Assembly: GCF_020520425.1 (NCBI RefSeq)
Contig: NC_079488.1
Span: forward strand, 9,587,747-9,651,746
Origin: Spinacia oleracea
Taxonomy: Eukaryota; Streptophyta; Magnoliopsida; Caryophyllales; Amaranthaceae
Direction: 5' to 3'
DNA: 64,000 bases
Shown here: one piece after another, positions 22,167-33,319 of the stretch
Layout: the number at the start of each line of letters is the position of its first letter
How positions within the stretch are numbered: the first letter of the stretch is position 1
The notes under the pieces: generated by a model
Database searches by the model: none
What the model was told of the DNA's origin: nothing
What the model saw: only the letters and a program-made list of their open reading frames with translations
Program-made: the position numbers and the translations under genes

Positions 22167-23721
22167 ATATTCATTTCACGTATACGAGTATATGAAAAAA
22201 TTACAATAAATAATACTCCATATCATTAACCTTACTATAGTATACGAATTACATACTAATTAAAATTTAGCAAAAAGATATTGTAAAAATCATTTTCATA
22301 TTGAAATGCCTTTTAACAATAATATAGAATACAATACCATGCCTAACGCCTAATATCTTATGTCCAATATCTCAAGCCTAATATCTTATTTAACATAATT
22401 TTATCTTAATATATTTTATTTATATGATATAACGTTGGGTTTTAATTCAAGAAGAGAAGGCGACATATTTTAGGTGTTATTTAATAAATTTGCAACATTG
22501 TAATTGATTAATAAGAGCAAGTTATTATTTCTAAATTTTTGAGTTAACTTTTATTTAACTTTTTCTTCCTTACTAAATACTACGTATCTCAAACTTGAAA
22601 ATCGTAATGACTTTATTCAATAAATAAAAAGGGAAATTATTTTTTTTACTTCATTTCAAAAGTTGACTTACATAATAAACATAAGTATAGTTACAAAAAC
22701 AAAAATCCTAGCCCATTGTAAAATATTTAAATGCAAGACAAGATTCTTAACATGAATATAGTCATGTACTAGATTATGTCCCGTGCATACACATAAATTA
22801 TGAAATTATTTGACTAATATTTTTTGTTAGTGAATATTTGACTGAAATATTCCCCCTAAAGAAACTGTATAATTAAACATATTCATTTAATCATCCAATT
22901 CAATACAGAGTATTACATATCTTTTATGCTTGATAGGCTAATATGACCAAAATATCCGATATATTGATATGCTGATTTGACCAAAATATTGAATAAATAT
23001 TATTAATATAACGATTTTACTAAAATATTATAAAAAATCAGTTCGCAAATTATTATAATGTGGCATATACTATTTCCGTAATCTATAAACAAACTATTAC
23101 TTCCATACATAAATAGTAAATAAAGAAGGATATGAATATATCGGATATAAAAAAAATTAGAATAAATAAATAGAATTTTTTTAGGAAAGATAAAATTTAG
23201 CAGGAAATTTTGCATGTGTTACTCCATGTGTCTGTTTTAGATAATATAATAGATTTTACTAAAAAAAGTAGTTTTTTTTCGGTATGATTCAAGATACGAT
23301 TATTTCATACTTAGAATAGAGTATTGTTATAGACTTTCTTTTACGTACTTTTTTAAAAAGAGAACATATTAGTATACAAACATCCTTAATTTCAATTGGA
23401 AATCAACTAAATAGAAATCTACATTAAATTCACAAGAATAATGAAAAAAAGGATTCCATTATAAGCTGGTGGAATCAAGATTTGTTTTTACGTACCATGG
23501 TACGAATGTATGGTATGTTGGGTTACACGTCACATGCCATGTAAAGTTGCAATATCACTTATACATAAAATTTCGTGCAAAATTAACGTTTACATATATA
23601 AAGCGTATATCACACCTTGGTGATGGGACGAGTTTTGATTTTAGATTGGACTAACGACGAAGATAAATATAGATAATTGGTGTTGGCTGACACATATAAG
23701 AATAACATATGTCCACCTTGG
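22167..23721 (+). mobile_element. Helitron-like copy 3, body left of the LARD
   Basis: The right part (about 23590-23721) matches the interior of copies 1 and 2, for example GGTGATGGGACGAGTTTTGA against the block near 14490. A segment at about 22225-22305 repeats 15612-15685. The stretch is very AT-rich with no coding frame. CTTGG at 23717-23721 is one copy of the LARD target duplication. Confidence 0.5.
22769..22795 (-). repeat. Helitron-type 3' end, minus strand (diverged)
   Basis: Read on the minus strand, a weak GTG-CAC hairpin and CGGGACATAAT precede CTAG followed by T. This fits a decayed Helitron 3' terminus in the opposite direction to copies 1-3. Confidence 0.4.
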
Positions 23722-24198
23722 TGTAGACACCTACTTTTGTCCCCATTCCCAAAAGGGAAGGTTCGATGATGAGAACATAAATCTCCACTTGGCAACGCAT
23801 CTCCTATAAAATAACGAATCTCAATCACCCTTTTCATTTCACCCGAAACCTGCTATTTATAGAGACCTACTATTTATGGAAACCTGCTAAAAATAGTAAC
23901 TGTCGTAATGGGTAGTTGTTAAAAGTGGCAAGTCATAAAAGATAGAAACCTGTCAGAATTAGGTGTTGCACTCCAACATAAATCCTAAATGAGATAGAAA
24001 TTACAAGAGGAATCCTATTCCCAATATGATTCGAAAATAAGAGTTACGTATTAATTAAAATCCTAACGAGCCTAGAGTTCGTAACGGGCCCAGACGCATT
24101 CCGTCATAAAGTTAATACGCGCTAAAAGACTCGAATAAGTCTCAAACACTCCGGATTCTAAGAGTCCAAATCTGACAAAGAAAACGGCCCAGACCCTA

Positions 24199-24257
24199 TT
24201 TTCAACGCCCGGCTCTGGGAGCCGAAATCTTCGGCGCCCAGCCCTGGGCGCTGAAAT
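24199..24257 (+). repeat. Double-palindrome module in the 5' LTR
   Basis: CGCCCGGCTCTGGGAGCCG is followed by GGCGCCCAGCCCTGGGCGC. The first half has one base disturbing symmetry relative to the 3' LTR copy. It lies about 75 bp upstream of the TATA box. Confidence 0.8.
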
Positions 24258-24331
24258 TACCTGGGACGTGTTCTTTCCTAATTCTTCGTGGATTAGAGCT
24301 CTAAAATTCTATCTTTCCACGAACTCTTTTC

Positions 24332-24339
24332 TATAAATA
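24332..24339 (+). promoter_or_regulatory. TATA box of the LARD 5' LTR
   Basis: TATAAATA in the context TTTTCTATAAATATAGCC, about 610 bp into the LTR. It probably sets the start of the element transcript a few tens of bases downstream. Confidence 0.7.
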
Positions 24340-25206
24340 TAGCCCCAAATTTGACGTGAAACACACAATTCATATTCTGAGTTTTGACTCCAACCCTTAA
24401 GCCTAAGCCTCACGCTGCGAAATTGATCCCGCGTTCTGTCGCAATCGATCCAAAAATCGAACAGAACGTATCCTGTCCCTTGTAGCTATAAAATTAAACT
24501 TGGAAACTTGAGATTCGTTAAATAAAAGGAGAAATAGCAAAGCCAAAGTGGTTAGTTTTCTGAGAACCGTGACGCACCTCTCAAGGGTGCGTCGTAATGT
24601 GTCCCTCCGCATGATTTAATTGCTTTCCTCGCCCTTTTATAAATTGTTAAACTATTAAATCTGATTGTTCTATCACGCCTAATAAAGATAATATTTTGGG
24701 AAATTGAACTATCATGCTAGGTCCCTTAAAACAATCTAAATTAGATAATCGCGATCGATCTAGTATTATGTGTTGCATATTGTTAAAATCAACTCAGATT
24801 AGTTTAATAGGTAACACATGTCCCTTCAATTATTTATGCTGAGCTAATAAGGATATCCTGCATCTGGAGTTATCGAAGAGCGAGTACTCCTCTCGGTAGT
24901 TACAGTCCCCCGAACCCTCAATCTCTACCTTGCGGGTGTATGTTGAGAGATCCCCACACCAGGGATCACAAGGGAACCTATGGCCGTCGTGGTCAAACAT
25001 AATTGCACTCCCTTTATGTCACGATAACCGGGTTTTGTCAGTTTTTCTCATTGTCGTTAAAAACTGAATGGCGACTCCTATATTACTAGTCAATTGGGTG
25101 TAAACTCACAGGAAATCCAATTACACTTGATTTGACAAAAAGAAACGTCACACCCACGAGGGACGAGGTCACGCATTAGCCTCGTGCTTTTTCGACCCCC
25201 TCACAG

Positions 25207-25224
25207 TGGCGACTCCACTGGGGA
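25207..25224 (+). other. Primer-binding site of the LARD
   Basis: TGGCGACTCCACTGGGGA starts one base after the LTR end. This form of PBS is known from large plant Tat/Ogre-type elements and is usually assigned to tRNA-Arg; the assignment here is from memory. Confidence 0.75.
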
Positions 25225-27328
25225 TAGTGAAGGAAATAATCGTGCTCGTAGGTAATCAAAATAGCCGAAGGGTGAAACGATCCTACCCCCCGTTTATTTC
25301 CCCATCAAGTTGGGACGACCTGAAAATCAACATATTAATGTGAACGGGCAAAACCGCATAACGAATCTTGGCTCCCTTAGGGAGTTAGGACTAAGGATAC
25401 CCATCGCCAACCGGGGGGTGCATACGCTTCGAATGTTGTCCACTCGGCACTTTCGCTAGTAGTCCACCCGTCCCAAACCCAATCGCTCGCCCACTAGGTC
25501 CCTCTTATTGGTGCATGCCCCCTTAGCTTACATCGTGATTGGCCTCTTGGGCGAAATTCGTCTGTTGAAGGCACTACCTCGACCGGGGAATGTGTTGGAT
25601 CTGCGATAGAAGCGGTACCAAGCCGGCGCAAATACTACCCATAGAAGCCTATCATAAACTACATGACATATTATTATTTTGCCTCATGGTGTAATGTTAG
25701 TTATGTGTAGCGAATTATGTGATTGTGTGTGACATATAATGCTAAAAAACCAACGACCTTACAAATTGCCCAAACATTCATAAACCAATTGGCCAAAGAG
25801 TTATACCAAAATACGTGTTCCGCAAACCCGAACGATCGCCACAAAAATAAGCGACGCTCGGGATGGCCCGTAACGAATCCCACAAAAGCTGCACAACGCG
25901 TAAAGGACGTTATTAGGCAAGCACGCAAAATCAAAGTCGCATAAACAAAAAATATACTTAAACAGAAAACGAAAACCAGCCAGGGACGCATTTTCAACGC
26001 CCCTGGCTGGGCGCCATTATTTCTAACGCCCTTCACTGGGCGCTGAAGTTGCTGCCTGGCCTTTTGGTCAGGAACAGCAGCCTTGGTGCCCGCGCATAAA
26101 AAAAATACGTAGCAGTAAAAGAAAATTCGTGAAAATTTCTGCAAGGGCGTACGAAAAGGCACTCAATTCTAAGAACGACTTATAAAATAAACAACTCTTT
26201 GTGTCATCATTAGGCCTCCTATGACGACAATGTTCGGCACCAAAACCGAGCATGCTAATTGAAATAACCTTGAATGTCACATGGGCAAAGTATTCAAAAA
26301 ATAATGTTCAAATGAAGTTTTCAAGGAAAAATAATGTTCGAATAAAAAAAATAAATCCGAGTCTAGACTAGGCTATGCCAAAGTACAATCTAAATCCTAA
26401 GTCTTAGTTGTCTTATCCATAGAATCGGTCCTAATGCTTGGTGTCGTTCCGCAAGTTAAAAGGTTAAACCATATTGAGTCTCCCTTCCTAACGTTTAAAT
26501 CAATAAGCACCCATATGTAATTGTCATCCCTTGCTAAGAATCTACGGCCTCAATACTCTCTCTCACCAATAAAAATAATATATTATAGTATTTGCAAAAT
26601 GGAAACAGTCACATTCTGAAAATCATTCCCCCATAGTCGCACAACCCCCAAAGTGAGCCTAAGGTGTCAATACCATTAGCAAAAATTAATGGCCTCAAGG
26701 CTTATGATCACGTTGGGTCACGACTATCATAGTCCTCTCGAGCCACTCGCTCCTTTAAATACTCCTAACTCCTAAGTACGGACTAAAAGATTTTCCATGA
26801 ATGCAACATGACCAACCATGAAAATACCCAAATCGGCATACCATAAGGCTACCATTGGGGTAAAGCAATACACACTAAGAGGGAAGCCGCACTAATGATT
26901 CTAGTCTTGCAAAAATAAAAATTCGATCTCCCCAACTAACTACCTTGCCAACATTGAGCAAAATGGCGCATGACAAATGAACACCCAAGGGTTAAAATCT
27001 AAAGTGTCAACCAACGAAAGTTATGGTCCAATTAGCCTAAGTCTGAAAGTTGCTTGGTCAAGTATTATAGGCTTACGCCACGTCATTATTTTGAGTCTAG
27101 GCCATCTCCTTGTATTCATACACGGGTTATAATCAAAAAAATTAATGAAAGTTCGAGTCTAAATCAGAACTTCCAGTTAAATCTGAGAAACTGGAATCTG
27201 AAAAAGAAGCAAAAAATTATTTTCGATGTAATTCTTTCGTTAAATTTCAATAAGGTAAAAACAACATTTTGAATCTACGCTATTTGCACATTTTAAGAAA
27301 CGACTAAATACGCTTGCGAAGTAAGACA
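25225..27328 (+). other. LARD interior, 5' part, non-coding
   Basis: No retroelement domain is readable in any frame. Open frames up to 153 codons (for example minus strand 25701-26162) overlap the palindromic module and lack known motifs, so I do not call them genes. Confidence 0.6.
25990..26048 (+). repeat. Double-palindrome module, interior copy 1
   Basis: AACGCCCCTGGCTGGGCGCC is followed by AACGCCCTTCACTGGGCGCT. This is the most diverged of the full-length copies, yet both halves keep GCCC/GGGC pairing. Confidence 0.75.
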
Positions 27329-27411
27329 ATTTAAAGGTCCACCCTAGGCCTACTAAAATTAAAGGTCCACCCTAGGCCTACTAAAATTAAAGGTCCACTA
27401 TAGGCCTACCA
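27329..27411 (+). repeat. 28-bp tandem repeat, three copies
   Basis: The unit AAAGGTCCACCCTAGGCC plus TACTAAAATT is repeated three times. The last copy is slightly diverged. Confidence 0.9.
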
Positions 27412-27578
27412 AACGAGGCTCACTCAGTCTCGCCTCGTGACTCAAAGACCACAACCATCTACCTTTTAGCCCAAATAAAAAAAAATTGAAGGATTTATGT
27501 TGGGGAGAAACCCCAAGCAAAAAGAAAAAAAGAGAAAGAGAAAAGGGAGAGCGAAAAGAGCGAGCCATGAAGTACTTA

Positions 27579-27695
27579 GCCCGTACCTCCCAAAGTGCGA
27601 AATTTACCCAAGTAAACGAAGGGAAAGAATCGAGTTAGCCCGTACCTCCCAAAGTGCGAAATTTGCCCAAGTAAACGAAGGAAAAGAATTGAGTC
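27579..27695 (+). repeat. About 59-bp tandem repeat, two copies
   Basis: Units beginning TTAGCCCGTACCTCCCAAAG and ending with GAAAGAAT-GAGT differ at only a few bases. They lie directly downstream, in element direction, of a purine-rich block and next to the captured ECT fragment. Confidence 0.88.
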
Positions 27696-27762
27696 AACCA
27701 ATCCAAATCATGCCACAAAAACTACATAAAGTTCTACGATGTCTACCCTTTCCAATCCTTAT

Positions 27763-28065
27763 GTTCTTAGACGCCTTCGCTCTGGGGCCCCTGTTCAGCT
27801 CATTTAACCCATCCATGTTCTCATTGCCATAACCCAAGAAACCATTACCTCGACTCTTGTTCCTGAACTTGTTGTCAACTGCAAACCACGCACGGTCATT
27901 GACACGTGCGTCATACCCATTATTTCCAAAGCCCAAACCTGCTCTTGCACCACCATTAGCATAATGACCATATAACTTGTATGGATACATCCTGTTGATA
28001 TACCCTTGAGCCGTCCCCATGCTACTCATTGGCCTTGGTTGATGTAAACTCATGACACTAGCTTG
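27763..28065 (-). pseudogene. Captured ECT/YTHDF (m6A reader) gene fragment
   Basis: Part of a 143-codon uninterrupted minus-strand frame (27694-28125) reads LHQPRPMSSMGTAQGYINRM, YPYKLYGHYANGG, GFGNNGYDARVND and GYGNENMDGLNELNRGPRA. I recognise this as the conserved linker before the YTH domain in plant EVOLUTIONARILY CONSERVED C-TERMINAL REGION proteins, cytoplasmic readers of N6-methyladenosine in mRNA. The YTH domain itself is absent; after ASKN the frame continues into unrelated sequence. The fragment is antisense to the element. Roughly 100 codons remain open, so capture is recent or the fragment has been little disturbed. Family recognition is from memory of the motif pattern and needs a protein search. 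Confidence 0.75.
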
Positions 28066-28320
28066 AGGTTGCAACTTGTGAATCCTAGCAGATGTAATCC
28101 TCATGCTTGACCAATACCTATACAAATTATCCTATCTCATTCAACCCATCTTTCAAGCCGTCTTGAGTCGCAAATAAAAAAAAGACAAATGAAAAGTACA
28201 TTCTACGCACATAAAAAATAAAATGTGAATAATAAAAAAGAAACTTTGCAAAGCGCCTCTAAAGTTAGTCTAAAAAGGAAAAGAAGCATTTAGCGCACCA
28301 AAAAAGATCCGCCCAGAAAT

Positions 28321-28380
28321 CATTTTCAGCGCCCAGAGCTGGGCGCCGAAATCTTTAGCGCCCCAGCCTGGGCGCTGAAT
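28321..28380 (+). repeat. Double-palindrome module, interior copy 2
   Basis: GCGCCCAGAGCTGGGCGC, a nine-residue linker CGAAATCTT, then AGCGCCCCAGCCTGGGCGCT. This is a near-perfect version of the module. Confidence 0.9.
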
Positions 28381-29048
28381 CTCTCTGCTTGCTAAAATTT
28401 GTGCAGAAGTGCTCGTCATTTTATCCGCACATACACGGAAAAATAACGAACACTTGGAGGGGTACAACACGTATTCAGATATACGTACCAAAAAACACAT
28501 GAAAAGATTAAAATAATAATAAACTTATCCGCACATGAAAATTATATCTCTTACGGCAAAGCAGCAGATTAAAATAATAATAAACTTCACTTATTCTACC
28601 GTTTCAAATAATATGTTTCCATCTCAGAACATACTTATCGAATTCGGCATTCTAAGAAACCATTTTTCTGGCTAAGAACTACGCAAGACCTGATTCCAAA
28701 TTAAATCTATTTAAGGCGGATACGTAGGCAATCCATGATTCGGTCCAACCAATTTGCAAAAATGTTAAGAGCCTATAGAATAACAAGAATAAGAAATAGA
28801 GTCCCTTATTGAAATTTAATTACTTGCAACCCAAGTCGAAAGAAGAATTTAAGTCAAAGGAAGAATCCAAGTCATCAAGATGCCAAAATGAGCACACATC
28901 GAAAAATAGTAAGGGCACGTACCCTTGCCAAAAGGAGCACTCACACTCCTAGGCACTTAAACACCCGTTACACAGTCTACGTCGTTCCAAAGCAAAAGCA
29001 AAAGAAAAATCAAGGATAAAAAAAAACTGTCAAATTCTGCCCAGAAAT

Positions 29049-29107
29049 CATTTTCAACGCCCAGAGCTGGGCGCCGATATCTTTAACGCCCCAGCCTGGG
29101 CGCTGAT
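29049..29107 (+). repeat. Double-palindrome module, interior copy 3
   Basis: ACGCCCAGAGCTGGGCGC then ACGCCCCAGCCTGGGCGCT. With copy 2 it shares a longer upstream context (GCCCAGAAATCATTTTCA), suggesting amplification of a block larger than the palindromes. Confidence 0.9.
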
Positions 29108-30221
29108 TCTCTCGGCTTGCCAAATTTTCCCAGGTATAAAAACAAGAAAGAAACATCCATGAATCCTCGCATCGAACGAAGTAATAAGCCGTGCACACCC
29201 ACGCAGAAGGTGCTACACTTGTTCGAGCACCTGAACGAGGCGTGATGAAGTACTCCAATGCAAAAAATAATAATGATATCCCAACACCTGGAGAAATGTT
29301 CTAATACATGCGGTTAGGCCACACAAGCCTACGTCGCACCATAAGTTCAACCATCCCACGATACAAGTCCAAAAAAAAGAGAGTAAGGCATATTGCACTA
29401 ATGCGGGCACGACCAAAGAGCATGTGTAAAAGAGGCAAAGACTACATATCGCCCAAATTCAAAATGCAAGCCACAAGACTTCTACATTAAGGATTAAAAG
29501 TAGCAAAATATTACCTACCACGGAAGGGATAGCTCGCACCTACACGAGCGGAACCCCAAGGCATCTTTCTCGAAAGAACCTACAAAAATCATACACCAAA
29601 AGGAAGCATCCCAACATGCATACTTGGGGGCTCCAAGCTACGAAACGACCATAGCAAAATTAAAAAAATCTCGAAGCAAATGTTTGAACAATTGAAAGGG
29701 CACGATGCTTGAGCCCACTTCATGAATGGGCCTGAACCCTATCAAGCTTCTAAGCAAACTATTCAACATCAGTCATTGCTCAAAAAAAATGATTCAAGTA
29801 AACTGATTAATGGACCGCACGCAACGGCCATTCTATGAACGCTCGTTCGCACATACATCTCATCATTCTAAGTAATCGAACATTCACGAACGCGTTCAAA
29901 AGGAAAAATATATACAAGAGCGATCAAAGTCTTACGCCTCAAAGTATGTTCCTCGGGCCATATAGACTCGCCCAACTATTGCAATAACTGCACGCCTTAG
30001 GAGCAACTGTTCCTTAAAATAATCGCCCCAAAGCGACAAACACCGTAGTCCACCAATCGGCTACGGCTTCTCGAGAAATCATCACGATCGCTCAGCTCAT
30101 TGTGATCTCTAATAAAATTCTACGTTCCAAAAATAAAGAAAAAAAAAACAAAAGAGAAGAGAATACGTAGAATTTCCAAGTGAAATAGGCAAACGGAAAA
30201 GAGGCAGATCCTGCCCAATAA

Positions 30222-30266
30222 TTAACACCGACGCCAAATCCGAAGCCTGACTTTGGGCGTTGAAGA
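30222..30266 (+). repeat. Double-palindrome module, degenerate copy
   Basis: ACGCCAAATCCGAAGCCTGACTTTGGGCGTTGAA-type sequence: the first hairpin is lost and only the GCC/GGGCG halves remain recognisable. Confidence 0.55.
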
Positions 30267-30499
30267 TGAATCCCACAATCGTTCTAAGACAAGAAATGGT
30301 GAACGAATAAGGAAATACTAAACACCGTTGGTCCACTATTAGGCTACGGTTTCTCGAGAAATAATTATTCACCAATCAACGGTGATCTCAAATGAACGGT
30401 TCGTTCCAAAAAGAAATTTCTAGACGAAAAGAAAATAAAAAAAGAGAAAACGAACGAACAAGAGGCCAACTGTGTCATCAAGAAACCTCGCCAGAAATC

Positions 30500-30558
30500 A
30501 TTTTCAGCGCCCAGCGCTGGGCGCCGAAATATTTAACGCCCAGGCATGGGTGCCGAAA
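30500..30558 (+). repeat. Double-palindrome module, interior copy 4
   Basis: GCGCCCAGCGCTGGGCGC is a perfect 18-bp palindrome. The second half, ACGCCCAGGCATGGGTGC, has a G-T mispair. Upstream context is shared with copies 2 and 3. Confidence 0.88.
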
Positions 30559-31129
30559 ATGAGCCCAGACCCAGAAAAGGCTCTGACTTCTATAGGGCCC
30601 TGCCGTATCCATTCGACTCGAAAATTGCCGATTTCTTTACTAAAGTCGCACCTCACGGCTTTGTTAAGAGTAGCACACCACTACAAAGATCGCTCGCACT
30701 TACGAGCACAATCCCAAACATGATCAAGGACATCACAAAATGCGTATCCCTAAGGAATCTCTTTGACAAGAAATGACCATCAAGCACGAATGCTTGGGGG
30801 CTCGAAAGAAAATATATATTTCAAAAGAGAGTATGCAAAGTTAAAACAATATTCCCAGACTAAGCTGTACGAAGTCCCGTGTTTGGATAACCTCAAAAGA
30901 TAAAACCGGATTATGACCTTAAGACAAAGGTCGCCGTTGATACTTATACATTGTCCCCTAATCAAGGACCCAAGTAGTGGAAAAATTGAGCTGTAAAGAC
31001 TAGCTCAAAACCATGAAAGATGATGACCACGAGACAATGGTCCGTCTAAGCACGTTGTCAACCCACATTCAGGTTGCAACTAAATCCGAGTATCCCTCGA
31101 AAGAAAATAAATTCTTCAAAAAACAAAAA

Positions 31130-31420
31130 ACAGGCTCGCCCACCTTCAGCGAGCGGGGTCTGCGTCACTAACCGCGCAGGTCCTCAGTTTTCGAAAAATA
31201 AAATCTTCAAATTCAAAATAGGCTCGCCATCTTTAGCCGGCGGGGTCTACGTCACAAACCGCGTAGGTCCTTATTTTCAAAAAAAAGCAAACAAACTTCA
31301 AAACAGATTCGTCCACTTCTTTCGGACGGGGCGCCACTCTTAGCGGACAGGCTCGCCATCTTTAGCCGACGGGGTCTGCGCCACTAACCGCGCAGGTCCT
31401 TAGTCGCTGCAGCGATAACT
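31130..31420 (+). repeat. Tandem hairpin repeat (GCTCGCC...CGCGCAGGTCC)
   Basis: Three units carry AGGCTCGCC-CTTTAGC-GGGGTCTGCG and CTAACCGCGCAGGTCC, with one further degenerate unit near 31310. Within a unit CTGCG pairs with CGCAG, and GCTCGCC faces GGCGGGG. Confidence 0.8.
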
Positions 31421-31426
31421 TTTTCA

Positions 31427-31625
31427 AGTTTTCCCCTTTCCAAAAGTTAAAGGATTGGTTTTTCATTTTTCCAAAAAAGAGCGATGTGAGTAGTTTTCCT
31501 TTTTTCCAAAAATTAAAGGATTGGTTTTCCGTTTTTTCCAAAAAAGAGCGATGTGAGTAGTTTTTCTTTTTTCCAAAAATTAAAGGATTGGTTTTCCGTT
31601 TTTTCCAAAAAAGAACGATTTGCTG
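31427..31625 (+). repeat. About 65-bp tandem repeat, three copies
   Basis: The unit contains CCAAAAATTAAAGGATTGG and CCAAAAAAGAGCGATGTGAG. The minus-strand 98-codon frame across it is only a translation of this repeat. Confidence 0.9.
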
Positions 31626-31780
31626 GATTTTCCTTCGTTTTACGTCCCATAAAAACAAGGGGGTTTTCTCGTTTAGCTAACCCTGAAAATGAGAATCTTT
31701 AAAAACATTTTTACCTCGTGATTGGGCTTGGCCAGGCCCAATTACACTTTATAGCTTTGATTTCGAAAATATCTGAAGCT

Positions 31781-31890
31781 ACTCCCAATGACAAAGTGAG
31801 GGAGTTTCTACGCATCTTTAGATACTTCCAATGACAAAGTGAGGGAGTTTCTATACTATCCGTTGATAAATCCCAATGACACGTGAGGGA
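31781..31890 (+). repeat. Short tandem repeat before the Copia insertion
   Basis: Three copies of a unit with CCAATGACAAAGTGAGGGAG; the third is shorter (CCAATGACACGTGAGGGA). Confidence 0.85.
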
Positions 31891-32223
31891 TATGTCGACA
31901 CTTCAAGTGATTGAAGGAAATAATGCCCTTGGTCCAAGTATGCATTCAATGTTAAGTCTAATAAATGCGGTTCAGTATTAATTAACAAGTTAATAATTCA
32001 GTGAGATCAAGTGAGCTGAATGCCTAGCTAGAGGCCGCTTCAGTTCAAGTGGAATTAATGATATTAATCCACAGCTTACTCTTGACTGAACCCGTAGGGT
32101 CACACAAATAGTACGTAAACGGATCAAGTATTTAATAGCATTAAATACTCCATCTATGGATATTCGGAATCGACGGATCTTGGTTTCAGTGGGAGCTGAG
32201 ATCGTCACAGGCAAGAAATGAAT

Positions 32224-32540
32224 ACTCCGGAAACGATGATATTGCCGGAAACGGAAATATGGATCGTATCGGAAATATAAATATTATCCAAGTCGTAGAT
32301 GTTGCCGGAAACGGAAACATGGTACGTATCGGAAAATATTATCGGAAATGGAAATATTGCCGGAATCGGAAATATTGCCGGAAACGGAAATATTGTCAGA
32401 ATCGGAAATATTATCGGAATCGGAAAATAATTCCGGAAACGGAAATATTAAATATTTGTTCGAAACGGAAATTGATTCCGGAATCGGAAATATTGAATAT
32501 TGTTCGTATCGGAAATGAATTCCGGAATCGGGAAATTAAT
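32224..32540 (+). repeat. CGGAAA-rich array in the 5' LTR
   Basis: Some 20 irregular copies of (C)CGGAA(A/T)CGGAAATAT are clustered in U3. The same array is in the 3' LTR (41280-41596). Its position upstream of the TATA box suggests an enhancer-like repeat. Confidence 0.8.
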
Positions 32541-32942
32541 CGGAAGCGTATCGTACGAATTAGCATCGGACGAGGCCTGCCAGACGAAGGCCCAGCACGA
32601 AACCGGGCCATCGCCCAGCAAGCCAGCGCGCCACAAACGCACCAGCCAAGGATGCGCCAGGCCCACCGCAAGGCAGGCCCAGTGCGCGCCAAGGCTACGG
32701 CAGCGTGTGGGCTTGCGGCAGTGGGCTGCGAGCTCGCGGGCTGCGCGCGCGCGCATGGCGCCTCTCGTGGGCTGCTGTGCGTGCGTGTGTGTTTGTGTGC
32801 TACTCGAATCCTAAAGCTACCGGGATTTGTCATATGATTAAATCTAATCCTAAAAGATTAATTTATTTAATTAGAGTCCTAGTAGGATTATAATTAAATG
32901 AATTAGTATCCTAATAGGATTCCAAATCCTTTTCCATAACTC

Positions 32943-32950
32943 TATAAATA
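32943..32950 (+). promoter_or_regulatory. TATA box of the Copia 5' LTR
   Basis: TATAAATA in the context AACTCTATAAATAGGTGCC, about 360 bp before the LTR end. The 3' LTR counterpart lies at 42000-42007. Confidence 0.8.
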
Positions 32951-33306
32951 GGTGCCTAGGGTCACATATTTACATCGAGCATTCAAGTATTCAAAGTGAG
33001 TTTTTGAGAGCAAAATTCAGTCATACAATTGCCTATAAAGTGCCGAAAATTCTAAGTACCTTAAGGGCGATTCTAGTTGGTCAATCTTAAGGCGGATCCG
33101 GACGTGCTGTGGACTATCTACGGAGGGACGACACTTGGAGTCCTAAAGACTTGTTCTTGTTCGGTTCGGGCGCAGCTAGGGAGGGCACGCAACAAAGAGT
33201 ATGCACCTAAACTATGCTAAATGATTATGTGTAAATAATATGTTTTCCTGGCTTTATGGTTTTTCCGCATGATTTATGAATTGTCATATGTATCATAACC
33301 TAACAG

Positions 33307-33319
33307 TGGTATCAGAGCC
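33307..33319 (+). other. Primer-binding site of the Angela-like Copia
   Basis: TGGTATCAGAGCC, complementary to the 3' end of plant initiator tRNA-Met, begins one base after the LTR. Confidence 0.95.

Larger units (their letters stand above)
23722..25205 (+). repeat. 5' LTR of the LARD
   Basis: This begins TGTAGACACC and ends CCCCCTCACA. It differs from the 3' LTR by about 29 substitutions, with no length difference. It carries a TATA box and one copy of the double-palindrome module. Confidence 0.96.
28381..31129 (+). other. LARD interior, middle part, non-coding
   Basis: Apart from the palindromic modules and TGGGGGCT motifs (near 29622 and 30794) there is no recognisable gene. The related blocks at 30000-30070 and 30320-30390 (ACCGTTGGTCCAC-type, ending GGTTTCTCGAGAAA) form a second, looser repeat. 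Confidence 0.5.
31912..33305 (+). repeat. 5' LTR of the Angela-like Copia
   Basis: This starts TGAAGGAAATAATGCCC and ends ATAACCTAACA. It contains a CGGAAA-repeat zone, a GC-rich block (about 32570-32810), a TATA box at 32943 and the region just before the PBS. The arginine- and alanine-rich frames seen over the GC-rich block are not genes. Confidence 0.97.

Noticed and set aside
25701..26162. 153-codon minus-strand frame in the LARD
   Set aside because: No recognisable domain; part of it comes from the palindromic module, which also gives GAQLWALKM-like peptides at other copies.
31362..31658. 98-codon minus-strand frame with repeated NQSFNFWK-like units
   Set aside because: It is a direct translation of a three-copy 65-bp tandem repeat.
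32411..32837. Alanine- and arginine-rich frames of 102-192 codons in the Copia LTR, repeated at 41315-41893
   Set aside because: They lie in the GC-rich LTR block on both strands at once; composition alone explains the lack of stops.
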